A stretch of DNA of 64,000 nt from Ifrita kowaldi (Eukaryota; Chordata; Aves; Passeriformes; Cinclosomatidae): positions 938,270 through 1,002,269 of the forward strand of contig VZRS01015035.1 in the NCBI GenBank assembly GCA_013398055.1, in the 5' to 3' direction. The notes beneath the pieces were generated by a model. The model did no database searches, had not been told where the DNA came from, and saw only the letters and a list, made by a program, of their open reading frames with translations. Below are positions 1-13,500 of this stretch, piece after piece. The stretch's first letter is position 1. Each line of letters starts with the position of its first letter. Both the position numbers and the translations under genes were made by a program.

Positions 1-3000
1 AGTCTGGGAAAAAAAGCATTAGCATTTGAACAGCATTGCCTTCTGCTGAAGTGAATCTGTTTTCATTTACTAATCTCTTTACATGTACTCTAAATAAAAT
101 TAAAAAAGCAAAATGAGGACCATTCCTGAGTCTGCAGATAGCCTTTGCAAGTGTTTCCCTTCCTTTCCACAGATTTCCTAAACTACAGACCAAAGCCATG
201 GACTATTCTCATTCAATGCTAATTTTCCAACCCATTAAACAGGAGAGAAAGCTGAAACTATTTCATTAAATGGAAAGAATACTGCAACTATTTAGTGAGA
301 AGAATAATCCAAAACAAAAGAAATATGAGAAGACTGGGAATGTATTTATATTTTTGTTAGGAACAGAAGGAAGCTGGAAGGATAAAGTAACAACCTTCTC
401 ACTCTCCCAATAATTAGAGTGCTGAGAGTCAAGAAGGGGAAATCAAGAAGCTGGGAACACATCTGTGATTCATCAACACAGAGCTGACAGTTGTATTTGT
501 CTGAGATTATTGGATGCTATTTATCGAATTTTGTTCCTTGCTTATGATTGTCTGCTTCTCTCATCAGACAATTCCTTCAAGACCTGAAGATTTCATAAAT
601 TCACAGCAAATGAGCTCTTGATTTCAGGGACCACGTTGTTCATACAGGGTATTGAAGTGAATATCGCAAAAAATGGGGTCAGCACCTCATTTAAAACCCT
701 GACAAATAATGGGGAAGAGGATCAGTTACATTAACCAATAAGACTAAAAAGGAAAGGGGCTTGTGACCACAGCAGCAATAAAATAGAGGCAGAGAGTATA
801 AAAACATGATGATGAAAGAGCAGCTTCAGAAGAAAATGAAGACTGCTAAACCTGGGGAGAAATGGGAGAAGATGGGATGAAAACATCAAAGATTTCTCCC
901 CTTCCACCCCAGTTAAGTCCATCACAGGTTTGCATTGCCATAGAGCACCCAAAAGTGATCCTTCTGCAAATGAGCTCAGCACTTGCTTAGCATCTGAAAG
1001 GTGCTAAACAACACAGGTGTCACGGTGTGTCTTTCTTATCTGGAATACAAAGGGAAAACAAATGGGAATAAGCTCACAAAAGAGAAGTAAAAATGATAAG
1101 ATGCTCAAAGGGAGAGTGTTCGGAAAAGATTAAAAAGTGGGTAAACAACACAAGGTAAAATGAGTATAGTTGGGTCAAAGCCACCCAGGGACAGTGGGTA
1201 CATTTCAGTATGAATTATTCAGGTTACCACATAAGGTTTATCACTAGACATGATAGCACCAAAATAAGGACAAGAAACAAATACACTTGGTTATGACAAC
1301 TGCTAAAAATAAGGGAAAAGGTGGCATACCTCATTGATTTGAAATGTGGAAACTAAGAGACACAAAGCACCAGAAATCTTTTGTGTTGGTGAAAATGGGG
1401 AGATGAAGATGAAAGAAATAGAGCTTTTCCCTAATTTCTGCAGTTCTGTGTTTCTGCAGCTTTGCTGATAGCATGATTGATAAATGATCCCTACAGTATT
1501 TTGCCATCACTGTGCTCCTGCTTTCCAGTAATGAGAAGACTTTCCTTAAAAGGGCAGCATATGGGAGACTTTCTCTGCTTTATAAATTTTATCTTGAAGC
1601 AGGCTAGCTGCCAATTACTGCAGAAGGTTAGAGAACCTGGAACGTGAGTGCACAATATGCTTCAGATCCTCTGAACAGCTCTCTAGAAAAAGGCATTTTT
1701 TATAAAGGATGTCAATGTGATTTCAGTAAAGCTTTAGAAGCAAGGGTCAGGCTTTTCTGAAGAATTTTGTATTTTCTGTCATGAACTGCTCTCTAGGAAA
1801 ACTCCCCTTCATGCCTACCTTTTTTCCCAGGGACAGCAAAATTGACTTAACCCATTGCACAACCAGACCAAGTTACCAGATTTAACTCTGATTAGTAGCT
1901 CTTGTCCATTCCTACTGACATTTATGTATCTACTGTTCTTCATTCACTGAAAGTCAAATAACAGATGTCCTCCAGGGGTCACATAACCATTAGACTGATC
2001 CTTATCAGTCCTGCAAGTTTTCCCAAACCAGGAGAGGAAATGGCTCCCAACCTTTTCAGAAAGCAAGCAAACATCCAAACAAGCTTCAGGCTGAAACAGT
2101 ATCTGACCTGATTGATTTTCCTTTTCCAGTGCAAACTTTGATGCATTATGTACTTTGGCAGAATCTTTTGAAAGTGGCTACAGAAGCATATGAAGCATTC
2201 GTGCTGTTTGCCAGTCAGAATTTGGCAAAGAACTCCTATTTGCAGGCATTCAGGATTAAAAATACATTATTGCAAATACCTCTAATGAAACTTTTTTTTT
2301 TTGGGATGGTGAGGTAAAATCCACGACAGATTAAAACTACAATCATGATAGTTATGCTTATAATGCTACAAAAAAAAAAAAAGTATTTGTAATACAATTG
2401 AATAGTTCTGCAGTCAGTTAAAGAGCTCTAGAAAACTAAAAGCTGAAGGAAAAAAGGGTAGTCTTTCAGCACCTGCTATTCAACCCCCAGTTGCAATGTT
2501 CATCAATCCTGAGCAGCCATGAATGCCTGCAAGTATACTTCAACACAACTGACACCTGCACACACACATCAGCAATGCCATTAGAGCCTGAAAAGAGCAT
2601 TTATGAAAGCTCAAGGGGATAAACTCTAAAACCCACACGCACTTTACTACTGTGGTTGTTAACCTGCAAAAGTGTAGCTGCAAAAACATCTGTTTGCAGC
2701 AGTGAAGGAGCACATTTTAGAGGGAAACATGGTAGGAAATTTGGTTTCGAGGACACAGAGACTGAAAACAAAACTGCTGAAGCAGGTGTGAGGGTCAGCA
2801 CCAGCCAGAAGAACAAGCTGCTGTCACTCTTTAACGCACTAAATTTTCATCACTGAAGATCAGGGTTCAATATTTGAGCTGTATCTGTTAGATTATAGCC
2901 AGCTCACTCACGAGTCAGTCCAAGGGGCTGAACACTTCTCAGTGCTTGGCAGCTTTTTCTGGCAAGTCCTTGTCAATGGAGCACATTGCTTCAGCTTGGA

Positions 3001-3588
3001 AATAGATGGAATTTTCAAACTGTTTTCTGTACCCACTGAAGTCAAAGTGAATTGGATCAGGATGCCATGAGGAGTATTTGGACTGTGTGCTTGACACTGT
3101 CAAAACACTCTTAAGTTTTTCATTTGCAATAATGAATAAGACATTTAGAGATCTGAAGTGGAAAGAGGTTTCAAACAACTTAGGAGAACTATATTTAGCC
3201 TGTGTAAGTACAGAATAAACTCTAGAGGCAAGACTGTGCCATTTAAGTGGCACAAGCAGGGAGGTACACGAGATCAAGAGAGACCCTGGCTTCTGCTGCT
3301 CCAATGGTCCAGCCAGACACATCCAGGGCCCCAATTTAGTGCCCACCTTCAATATTATGCCTGCTCATAGGGCTGCACTTCCACTTTCTTTAAAAACCTG
3401 AGGCAACCAAGAATTCAGCATTTAGTCCTCAGCCCCGATTCCGTGAGGAGCTGGAGCACCCAAGTGCTTAGATTTAAGTGCTTTGCCCAATCAGGGGCTA
3501 AATGTTGAAAGTGATTAAAAACCCCTCATAGTCTGAAGGAGAAGTCATTACAGTGCTCCTGCATAAATTTAGATTAACTACATCTCCG

Positions 3589-3604
3589 AAAAAAAAAAAA
3601 AAAA
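3589..3604 (+). repeat. Poly-A tract (16 A)
   Basis: An uninterrupted run of 16 A. The upstream sequence is not recognisable as a retroposon, so this may be a plain mononucleotide microsatellite rather than a retroposition tail. Confidence 0.9.
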
Positions 3605-4707
3605 CCAACTTCAGAGCTTTGGAGCCAATTTGTAAGAACCAAATGGCAGCACAATTAGCGAATCATGTAAGCCTAAACATCGCTATTTTTGTTTTTATAA
3701 CCCCCAGGCTAATTTTATTTTGAAATGGGTTAGATGACAGAAACAAAGTGAAATGCATCATGGCTATGTTTGGGATCTGAAGGCTCTGCTCAGAGGGAAA
3801 TCGAGTTGCTGCAGCTGAGAACTGCGAGGGACATGCACTGCGGCTGTTGTCTTTTCTCTCTGCACTCTCAGCACGGGTGACTTTCTTTGCCAGAAATAAC
3901 TCAGAGGTTATGAAATGCACTCCTAAACAACGCCATGATCCACGAGGCATGCTTGCATGTCTTATTCATTACTGCAAACAAGAAACTGAAAAAATTCCTA
4001 AAAGGTAAACCTATATCACTAGATCAAGCACAATAATATGAATAATTTTCAACATACTCTTCCTGCTGGCCTTTCCCCAGCTAACTCATTTAAATCTGTC
4101 CTTAATGAACCCCTACAGACTAGGAAATGATGTCTGGAGGCAGGTAATCTGAAAGGATTTTGCAGGAGCCATCTGCAATAAATCTGTTTGAAGTTTAGTT
4201 AATCTGCATTTTAATAGTTCACCAGCCAGGAAATTCAAGATCTGGAAAGTTGGAGGCTGGTAATGCACTGAGCTCTATCAGATGGAAGTCTGTAAACATG
4301 AACAACTTGGAAGTCTTATTCACTGTAAATAATCTTTCTGTGGACTTCCAGCTGAGGAGATGGTGCTGGGCATGGATAACTCTGCATCCACAGAGCCTGA
4401 TTAGAGTGACTGAATTATTCCCGTGCTGCAAGTGCAGTTTATCACTTTGGGCCTTCTGCCTTCATCTGCTGGACCATCAGGTCCCATTTACTGTCCCTGT
4501 GCATTAATCTACAGCAGCAGTTGGTAGAACTTCGCTGGCTCTGTAGGAGAATCATTTGTTGTTGAAGGTGGAGAGGCACTTTCTGTGTCTGGCTGGCACT
4601 GAGCCATCTGCAGCAGCTGTGGAGCTCCAAACAGGCACTGGCCCTGGAGGTTATAGACTGCTAATCCCATTTCTGGACATTTTAGCTACAAGATACCTTC
4701 CTGTCTT

Positions 4708-4721
4708 AAAAAAAAAAAAAA
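4708..4721 (+). repeat. Poly-A tract (14 A)
   Basis: An uninterrupted run of 14 A, followed by GGC and a second short A run. No retroposon body was recognised upstream. Confidence 0.9.
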
Positions 4722-5600
4722 GGCAAAAAAAGCAAACTATTTTGTTGTTAAGAGTCATTTTGTCTAAGCCTGCCTTCATATTGCCATGGTAAAGCACCAA
4801 GGACAGCACATTAATTTTATGTACAGGTAATGATGCCAAAGCACAAAGAAACCAAGGATTTGGTGTGTTCTTTTATCCCCTTATTTTCCTGGCTTGGTAA
4901 ACCTCAAGAGAAGGACTGTTAAAAACTCTTCTGAAGAATCCAGCACAGACTTCAGTGTTTAGATCCAATTAGATGAAGGACAAAAATGTTACCAGAGGCA
5001 CCTCCAGGCTGTGTTTTAGTTCTGTTTTAGCAGTGATTTCTTCCCTCTATTATAACTGGGTTGCTCCTGCTTGGTCTTCAGTCCTTTGTGCCTTGTTTTG
5101 CAACAGACACAACACATGGACCACATTTTTGTGCAGACCAATTCAGACTTTGTGTGACTAAATAATAATCCCTGGAGTTAAAGGCAGCTTTTACAGCAGC
5201 TTTCAGCTGGTCACATAACGTGACCACACAAGCAGCTTCAACAACACAGTGCAAAGAAGCCCCCAAAAATCTGGCATCTGTATTAATCCCCTTACTGGAA
5301 GGCAAGAAAAATCATCCAAAAGAGGAGGCAAATAAGTATTTCTGAATTTGAACTGTGTTTTTATCAATAGTCAAACTAGAGCTAAATTCCTGCCTAGTGC
5401 AAGCTGTCTGCATACCTGTACGTGGATTGAATTTGGATTTTCCTCTTGTCTGCTGTTTCAATTAGTCCATGACTGAGAAATAAGTAGCTGTTCCAGAGCC
5501 CTGCCTGAGCATGTTTGGATACACAGCACCTCTCCAGCAGCAGGTGGAAAACCTCTCTTGGTTTGTCAGCTGCATCCTCTCCCCTGAGCCTCAGACAGAT

Positions 5601-8600
5601 CATAGCTCTAAGACTCATCTTTCCCACGTAAGACATGAGGATTACAATTCTCTCTTCTGAGGACTATTTTGATGTCTACTGGTATAAAATGATGTACATA
5701 TCATTAATAATATGTGTTTGTAAAAATCTTTGAGGTTGTTGTAAGGCACTTAGATTGAGGTAGTTTGAAAGGAAGAAAAAACAACCTTACACCCCCAGAA
5801 GTTCTAAAATGACAGTAACGAGAGATAATGCAGACTCCAAAGTTGCCTTTAAGAAACATTACAGGTTATAATAACTAAAAACCCTGTCATTAGCATGGCT
5901 ATCCTAGGGCTTCTGTAAATCCACACTTGATAGCTGCTGTCACTCATTAGCAGATTGCTGATGAATGACTCATTACCTCTCAAACAGGTATTTATGAGGC
6001 TAGATTTTAATATTTCAGTATTGTATTAACCCAGAGATAACTACTGCTTCAGTCAGTAAATACTGCACGATCTGTGCCTGCTCATCAGCTGCACTTGTAA
6101 CACTTCTTGTTTGCTCACCAAAGCAGCACAGCAGCCTGTCAGCAGAGATGATGCTTTGAAAAGAGTGTCACTAGATTGCATCTGTTCTCGACTGCCTAGG
6201 TTTTAAACTACCTTAGAAATGGCAGGTTATTTCTCATGTATCAGGTGTTTTCATGTCACATTCCCACAATATCGGAAACCTCCTACTCTGTCAATTACTG
6301 TACCATTAAAATGGGCTGCATCGAATTACAATTTTTCCCTGGGTTTAGAGATTGGCTGGGCAGGCACATCTTTCCCATCGTGAGAGTAGAGGTTGGAAAA
6401 ACACATACTTGAGCTGGAGGATTCCCTTCTTCATCCACAGACAGATAATATTCCCTTCTTATAAAAAAGAATGACAGCCTCATTTAAATTCATTCTGTAG
6501 GTGTTCCATAAGGAAAGGAAATTATTGTTGCTAGAGACAAAATGAAAGGGCCGTATTTTGACTACCAGCTATCAGCCAATGAAATACTGTTGATTCAGAT
6601 TTGGGGTTTATTTCCATGGCTGTGTAAAATAATAATAGTTTTAAAAAATCAAATCCTGGGTTTTTTTGCACTGTGAAAACACAATGAAGAGATCTGATCT
6701 ATCCTAACAGGCTGGCTCCATCACCAGGCACATCCCTCACTGGCAGCTGCCCCGAGGCCTCCTTTTGGCAACGTGGGACGTGCACAGGGCAGAGTGGGTG
6801 TCACTCCGTGGCTCCTGCTATCCAGGTGTTCCACGGGAAGGGGCTGGTTTGCACCACAGCTCCTTCATGGGAACAAATGTCAGACCCCAGGGTCATGGGT
6901 GCACGTGTATTGGCTACTTTTCAGAACAAGCCCAGTGTTTACATCTCTTATCACAGCCGCACTTTGAGGTGGTGAAGGTAATTTGTGGTGTGGACAGGAT
7001 CAGTGTCTCAAATACCACTGTGGAACTATTACCTTCTGAATGTTACAAAATGACCACTGACATGTCAATTAACTGTCATCCACATCATGCTCTGAAAGAA
7101 CAATCTCTATTTTTCCTTTTCTTCAAAAACTAGCTTCAGTTTTAAGCTCATCTTTGCTTCACAATAGTATTGTGCTTATCACATTCAGGTTTTTGTCTTA
7201 AAAAAATCTTTTTTATACAAAGCCAACGTAGTGTTTCATTAAAGAAATGTAAATAGGCTCTGTAGATAATTTTTTTCAACTGAGTTGGTTCAGACCTTGC
7301 TGTAATCTAAATAACCCGATTTAGCTGTGAAAGATGGAAATGAGGGTGCTGAATATAAAAGAGAAAGCATTATAAGAAGGTTTTATTCTAATTCTGATTC
7401 AAAAGCAACTGTGTAGCTCTTGGTATTTTTGGAAAAGCCATAGATGGTTAATCTTAGACTTGATGAATGGAGGTTACAGTGCTTTTGGGAGGAAAAATAA
7501 CAGGGGAACAGAATATTGAATCAAATGAACAGATACATCCTCATGAATAAGCCTGACAATAGAGGCCTGGATCAAGCATACAGCAAATCCAGTTCTCAGT
7601 ACCTAGGTACCTGCCTATCTGGCTCACTTATTTTCAGGTCAAAAACCAAATTAAAAGTGACATGCACAAATCCCATCTCAAAACCAATGGATTGTTTTAG
7701 AATATATCCATTTCTTTTCAATACAATGATGGGAGCCAGAACAACTAAAGAGTAGAAGAGTACTCACTCCACCAGTGCTGTTCTCTGACCTGAGATGAAC
7801 GTTATGGAGAAATACAGACAGATTCACAAAATCTTCTGCTGACAATGTCGGAGAGGAAAGTGCAACTCTGCCTAGCAAGGTATTTAAAGGCCACACAGCA
7901 TCCTTCAAACTCTGCATGTGAAAGAGACTCATATTCAAGCAACCCTTATGGCGGTGATGAGAGACAAGGTGCTCCTAGATAACTTGAAGTCTCTTGTAAA
8001 TGCCTGTTTTAACTGGGCCAGCAAAAGTTCTGTGCCTCTACAAATCAGGTAATGCAAACCACCATTAACACAGACCCACACCCGTGAGGACAAAAGAAAT
8101 TACTAATTTGAGAAGAAGCAGAACACCACACAAGAAGCTGAGAATTACACATGCCTGACACCTGTGCAGGAAGGCTAACATCAAATTGTGGAGCTGGTAT
8201 TTTATCCAGCTTGCCCACAAGTTGACAAACCACACCTGGATGTACCTATGCAGTGATGGAATTTTAAAGTGAATGGAAGAAGTACCATAATTTAGGTCAT
8301 ATATGCACGTTCTTCTTTCTTGTCTCAAAAGGTAAGAGATTTCAAGTGCAAATCTCCCAATGTTTAAACATGTTAAAAGTTAAGGTTTATATCATTCAAT
8401 AATTTAATTGCAAAACTGAGTTACAATGCCACAGTTGGCAGTGTGACACCTTTACACCCTGACTCTGTCCCAAGTGTTGTTATGTTCCCATTTATTGAAC
8501 CCCCTGGATATTGATGTCACGGTTGTAAATTGGCTTCCCTCCCAACCTAATAACTTGGAGACTCTCTCTAAAACAGATGTAATATTAAAATGCAGACAAG

Positions 8601-11600
8601 TGACCTAAAAATGGCCCTTGAGGGCAGGCCTGCAATTTCCTGAATCACACTTTCCTTATTCCCTCATTTGTTAAGTTTCGCAACATCAATTTTTATACTG
8701 TTGCTGTTTTATTCTGTCCAAATGATTGCTGAATACTAATGAACTGTCTCTCTTTGACAAATGAGTTATTGTTTGATATATTACATTAGGGACATTGAGA
8801 CTAAACTACTTACAGATACTAGACATTTATAGAAAATACATTTACATAATAGTATACTATTAGCGTAATGAGGTCCCATATCTGGAAATAAATAGGGGTT
8901 TCAATAAACACAAATGTTGGCAGTTATATCGTAGTAGTATTTCATAAAATAAATAATGTAGGGAAACCACAGAAAATTACTTTCTTTCCAAATACTTTTT
9001 CATTTTGATTTTTTTATCCTACACGAGTCAGCTGTGCAAACATGGTGGCCATGGCAAGTACAGCACTATAAGGATGTTTTATCATGGTTCACCACTACAG
9101 CTTTAATTTATAATTTAAAGATATAACTTTAGGGCCTGCGAACAAATGTATCGAAATTATTCACCAGAGGCATATTTAGTTTGGACACTCTTAATCACAT
9201 TCTATAAGAAAACAGAGGGAACATGTACAAAAACATCTCGAGTGGACAAGCCTCATTTATATAATGCTGTACAGAGCACCTGCTCAATACTGGAACTTCT
9301 GCATTGCTCATTATTAATTGCATTTTCAAAGAAAATAACAAAATTCTGCAGAGAAATCCCATCTCCCTCATTAATTGTCAGAGGCTGAATACTCTCAGAG
9401 CTCGTAGAGGGAGCCACTGACCCCCCTTGAAGACTAACTTCAGTTGTGACTACATTTTCTTTTGGCAAATAAAGTATTTTCCCTTTTTTTCCAAAGGTTT
9501 GGTTTGTTTTTTTTTTTTTTTCCAGCTGGAACACCTAGAATATTTTACATTCCCACTTTTAAAGAATTGTATCTGCAAAGCCTTTCTGTAATCAAAGTGT
9601 CTTTTTCCTCCAGTTTGTTCTGACCACATATAAAAACCCCCAATATTGTAAAATATTGCAGTCCATCCTGGCTTCAGTATTTTGTGGCAGGATTTCCCAG
9701 TTCTAGTTGCTGTGGAAGAGCACACAGTCCTGAGCTGTCAGAGGCTGCTGTAAAAGAGCTGGTCACAAAGCTTCCTCTTCAACATAAGTAGAAGATTGAG
9801 ATCATATAAACACATTAGGCTGTCTTTTCTTTGATTTTTGAGCTTTTTGCTCTTACACTGAGGCATCGATATTTTTCTTTTATTCAGTATGCCTTCCTGT
9901 AGGTGGTTTGGTTTTCCTTTCATAATCCACTTCTGCACAAAATCTATCTTTGCTTAGATTTACTTCACTAATATTGGCTGGCATTTCCATTTGAACCTCT
10001 CAGCTAAATAAATGTATTTCTATTTTGTGGTCTGTGGCGAACAAGGCACCTCCTGAAAGCATGAATGGAGCTGTGTGCGGCAGTATCTACTTTTCCCTGG
10101 CTTGGATCACAGACTATAATGCAAAAAAGGCGAAAGAGGTCTTTGATTTTTCAAATCTTTCAGATTAAAAAGAGGGGGAAGGAGATAGATGTGATGCTTC
10201 CCTGCTTGCCTCACTATTTGTAGTCATCAGGACTTGTTTACAAGATTAATTTTTCAGAATTTGTTTCTACTCAGTGACTACACATACAATGTGAAAACTA
10301 ACATCATAAATGAATTTATACACTTTATTCCTGTTTAATTACATATTCTTTGTTATTTTTGCATTTTATCTATGGTCATTAAGCTGGAGGAACACTTCAA
10401 TTCAGTAATGTAAATATTTTTCTTCTTTTGACATTTCCCTTTGACAAAATGCTGAGCTTGAGCTTTTTTTCTTTATGTTTCTTCCACCCAGTTGAGTCAA
10501 GCAGCACTACAGATCCTGAATTAAGCCATCAGCAGTGTGTTATGGTGCTCACTGGGACCTAAACATTTGGCCTAGAAATTTTACAAAGCAGTAAAGACCA
10601 GGATGGCTCAGGAAATATTCTAATCATTAGCAGAGTCAGCGACACTTCTAAGAACATGATATTGCTGTTTTTCAAGTTCTGGGCTAACTCAGCAGTGAAT
10701 GGAGGCATTTAAATGTAAATTAATTTATAATTTATAAGAAATTTATAAAGAAATCTCCCAAAGAACCAATTAAAACCAACACCTTGTAGAAATTATTCAT
10801 CACTTTAAAGCCACAGAAGTTGCTTAGGATAGAGTGTTTACTTTGAAGTGATTGCTGTCTTTTATGTCAGTTTTATTTCATTTGTTACAATTAAGTACTA
10901 TCCCCCCACAGAGTTCACTGAAGCAATTCACAGAGATTATCTACCATTTATTATAAGCAAGCAGATTTATCTGATTGAATGGGTAAATCCACACACAGAG
11001 AAATAAAGAGGGAAAAAATTGATCCATAAATAAACATTTAGTATAGTGCACCTCAGCAACTGAACAAGAACTCTGTAAAACTACATTTTGATTCCTTCCC
11101 AATTCTCTTGTCAGATGTGCTGATCTCAAGCTCTCATTTATCAAATCTCTCAGTCGTCAGCATTTCTTTTCCTTTTGCTATTTCATCTTTGTCACTGCTC
11201 TTCTCCCAAATGTTAAATGCTCTTCTCTTCCTCATTCACTATCTTCATTAAATCTCACTAAGAAATATTCACCTAGGAAGCCCGTTTGTGAAAGTAATAT
11301 GTACTTTATGCCCAAATCACTATGAGATATGAATATTACCTGGCAAACAAACCAGGCTTCTGCACTGGTTTCTCAAAAAAAAGAACAAAAATCCCCAGAT
11401 AATGGTGTTTCTAAGGAAATTTCCTGTCCATAAAGGATGGCCATGATATTGGCAAAGTACCATAAGGCTCATAAACTACATCTTTGCCTGCCCTAGTGAA
11501 TACAGTACCAACAATAAACCACTGCATTTGGTATTTTCAACACATTCACCAATTCCTGCATTTGTAAGCTAGGAAAGTGCAAATGTTACTGCAAAACATG

Positions 11601-13500
11601 CAGCATGTCTGGGTAGCTATAGCAAGAATTATTAGCATTACTGTGAGCATTCAAGACGTTGCTACCAGCAAGGAAACATTACCTGTCTCCTTCATTTCTA
11701 TTCTTATTTTGACCACACAATATTTCTAATTAATCATCCTGTTACAATGGTACTTTATGAACAACATTTATTAAAGGCATTGCTGCTTTCTCCTTTATTT
11801 TGTAAAGGTTATTAAGTTAATGCAAATGTCACTTAAGTTGTGAGGAAATAAGCCCAAGGAGTATTATAATTAAAATCAAACAGAAATTAGAGGTTGATAT
11901 ACTATGTATGAATTAATACTGAATGAATGAGTCATTTATTGAGTGCAATTAAGAGGCTTGTGGATTTTTTTAAGTTCGTTTTAAAGCTTTAAATAAAATA
12001 AACAACTAAAATAAATTCCTTTTTTAAGAAAACAACATGAAACCAATACACACAACTTTGAGCTTGCAGATGTGATGCAGTTTACTGCTGCTACTCTAAA
12101 AATGCTGAATATCATTCTGAAAGACTCTGCTACATCCCACAGATATTAAACCACCCAGGTCATTGCATGTCCAATATAGAGATGGTACCTAGATTTCCAT
12201 CTGCTTTTAGATCTGGGATATTGTCTTCCATTTTTCTACACTTTTAAGACAACTGAGAACAACTATGTGAAAAATGCAACAGGGAGAAAAATGCACATTT
12301 ATATCCTGCTTCAGTTTTTAATTTGGAAGTGTGTAATAATAATAACAACAATTATAAACACTTGGATTATGAAACCTTGATCTGAATGAAATCTATGTCC
12401 AAATGTATTTGTCAGAAAAGAAAAATACCATTCCAGCGAAAAGATCAAAACCACCCAAACTGATGTTGTACATGATGAAAAACATTACCTTTAAAACTTC
12501 TGATCCAGGTCAAAATGTAGAAAGGAGACAACATGTGAAGAGGTGACAACTACACGTGAACTTCTTCATTAAAAGCATTTTCAAGAGAGTCACTTAGTGA
12601 TTTGTTGTGACAGCCAGAATGTTCCATCAGCTCCATGCACTGGTGTTTTGGTCATCAATAATGGAATTGGGTTTCAAAGCAAGTGCTTTGAATGAACCTT
12701 TGGCAGGCAGCTAGACACTATCAAATTAATAGCTGTGGACAGTACACTCAGGAAATGTCAATTGAGGAACTCTTCTTTTATGTTTATACTTCAAAAGAAT
12801 AGCAGGAATTATGAAACCTGCTCTTCTATGAACCCAGGTAACCAGTTTAAATTCACGTGTCAATTTTCCCCTCAGTTAGGGCATTACACTTTATCTTCCT
12901 GTTCTATCTGGTTTCTCACTTTCATAAGGCATACAGGTACCCAACACATTTTTAGAGCTTTACCTCCAGTCATATTTGTTTGAAATTGCCCATCAGATTA
13001 ACAAGCTACTGGCATGGGAAACCAGACAGGAGGCAGCACAATAAAAACAGCAGACAGCATAACCACTTAAACCTTGTTTCTTTAGCAACCCAAACTAAAA
13101 GTTTCCTTTGGTACAATTTTCAACTCAAGTTTGACAAGAAAAATACTCTAATACTGTAGTTGCAAATATAAAAAGCACTCCATCTTTTTTTTTTTCTTTC
13201 TCTGTTGCTTGTAAGACTTGGCTGAAAAAATAAAATACAATAGTAGGTCTAAATAAATAAAAGAAACAAAATTATCTGGGTAAAATGGAATAGCTTTCAA
13301 CACCTTGGGCTGGAACCTGAATTATTGTGTCTTAGATTACAATAAATGACATCACCCTGCATTTCAATGATTTCAATGATATACAGAGAACTCACCATGA
13401 ATATTTTCCATTGCATCACTACAAACTCCTTTTAACAGTGTGTGTGATAGAAGGCTGCTTAAAGAACATTGTTTCTTGCCTGGCACTGTTGTGATTATGC
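5601..13500. other. Non-coding AT-rich DNA, no gene seen
   Basis: No coding exon, RNA gene or transposon was recognised. The GC content rises briefly at about 6700-6860, where an open frame of 122 codons resembles nothing known. A T15 tract lies at 9507-9521. Parts of this stretch (5890-5990, 8600-8780 and 11750-11960) have a texture common in vertebrate conserved non-coding elements: many TAAT/ATTA cores mixed with E-box-like and AP-1-like words. Conservation itself cannot be judged from one sequence. Confidence 0.55.
9507..9521 (+). repeat. Poly-T tract (15 T)
   Basis: An uninterrupted run of 15 T followed by CCAG. It resembles a polypyrimidine tract plus splice acceptor on the plus strand, but the sequence beyond it does not read as a recognisable exon. 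A simple mononucleotide repeat is the safer call. Confidence 0.85.

Larger units (their letters stand above)
1..5600. other. Non-coding AT-rich DNA, no gene seen
   Basis: This is single-copy-looking DNA without a recognisable gene on either strand. All open frames are short (at most about 137 codons) and resemble no protein family I know. Poly-A tracts lie at 3589-3604 (16 A) and 4708-4721 (14 A), with a short T tract near 2291-2301. No CR1, LTR, SINE or tRNA-like sequence was recognised. Scattered AATAAA hexamers are expected by chance at this base composition. Confidence 0.6.

Noticed and set aside
5560..5770. Weak resemblance to an ancient MIR-type SINE (CCTGAGCCTCAG, TGAGGATTACAAT and TTGTAAGGCACTTAG words)
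   Set aside because: The words are short and interrupted by unrelated sequence; identity is too low to call without an alignment.
6765..7133. 122-codon plus-strand open frame
   Set aside because: Lies in a GC-richer patch with overlapping open frames and shows no recognisable motif.
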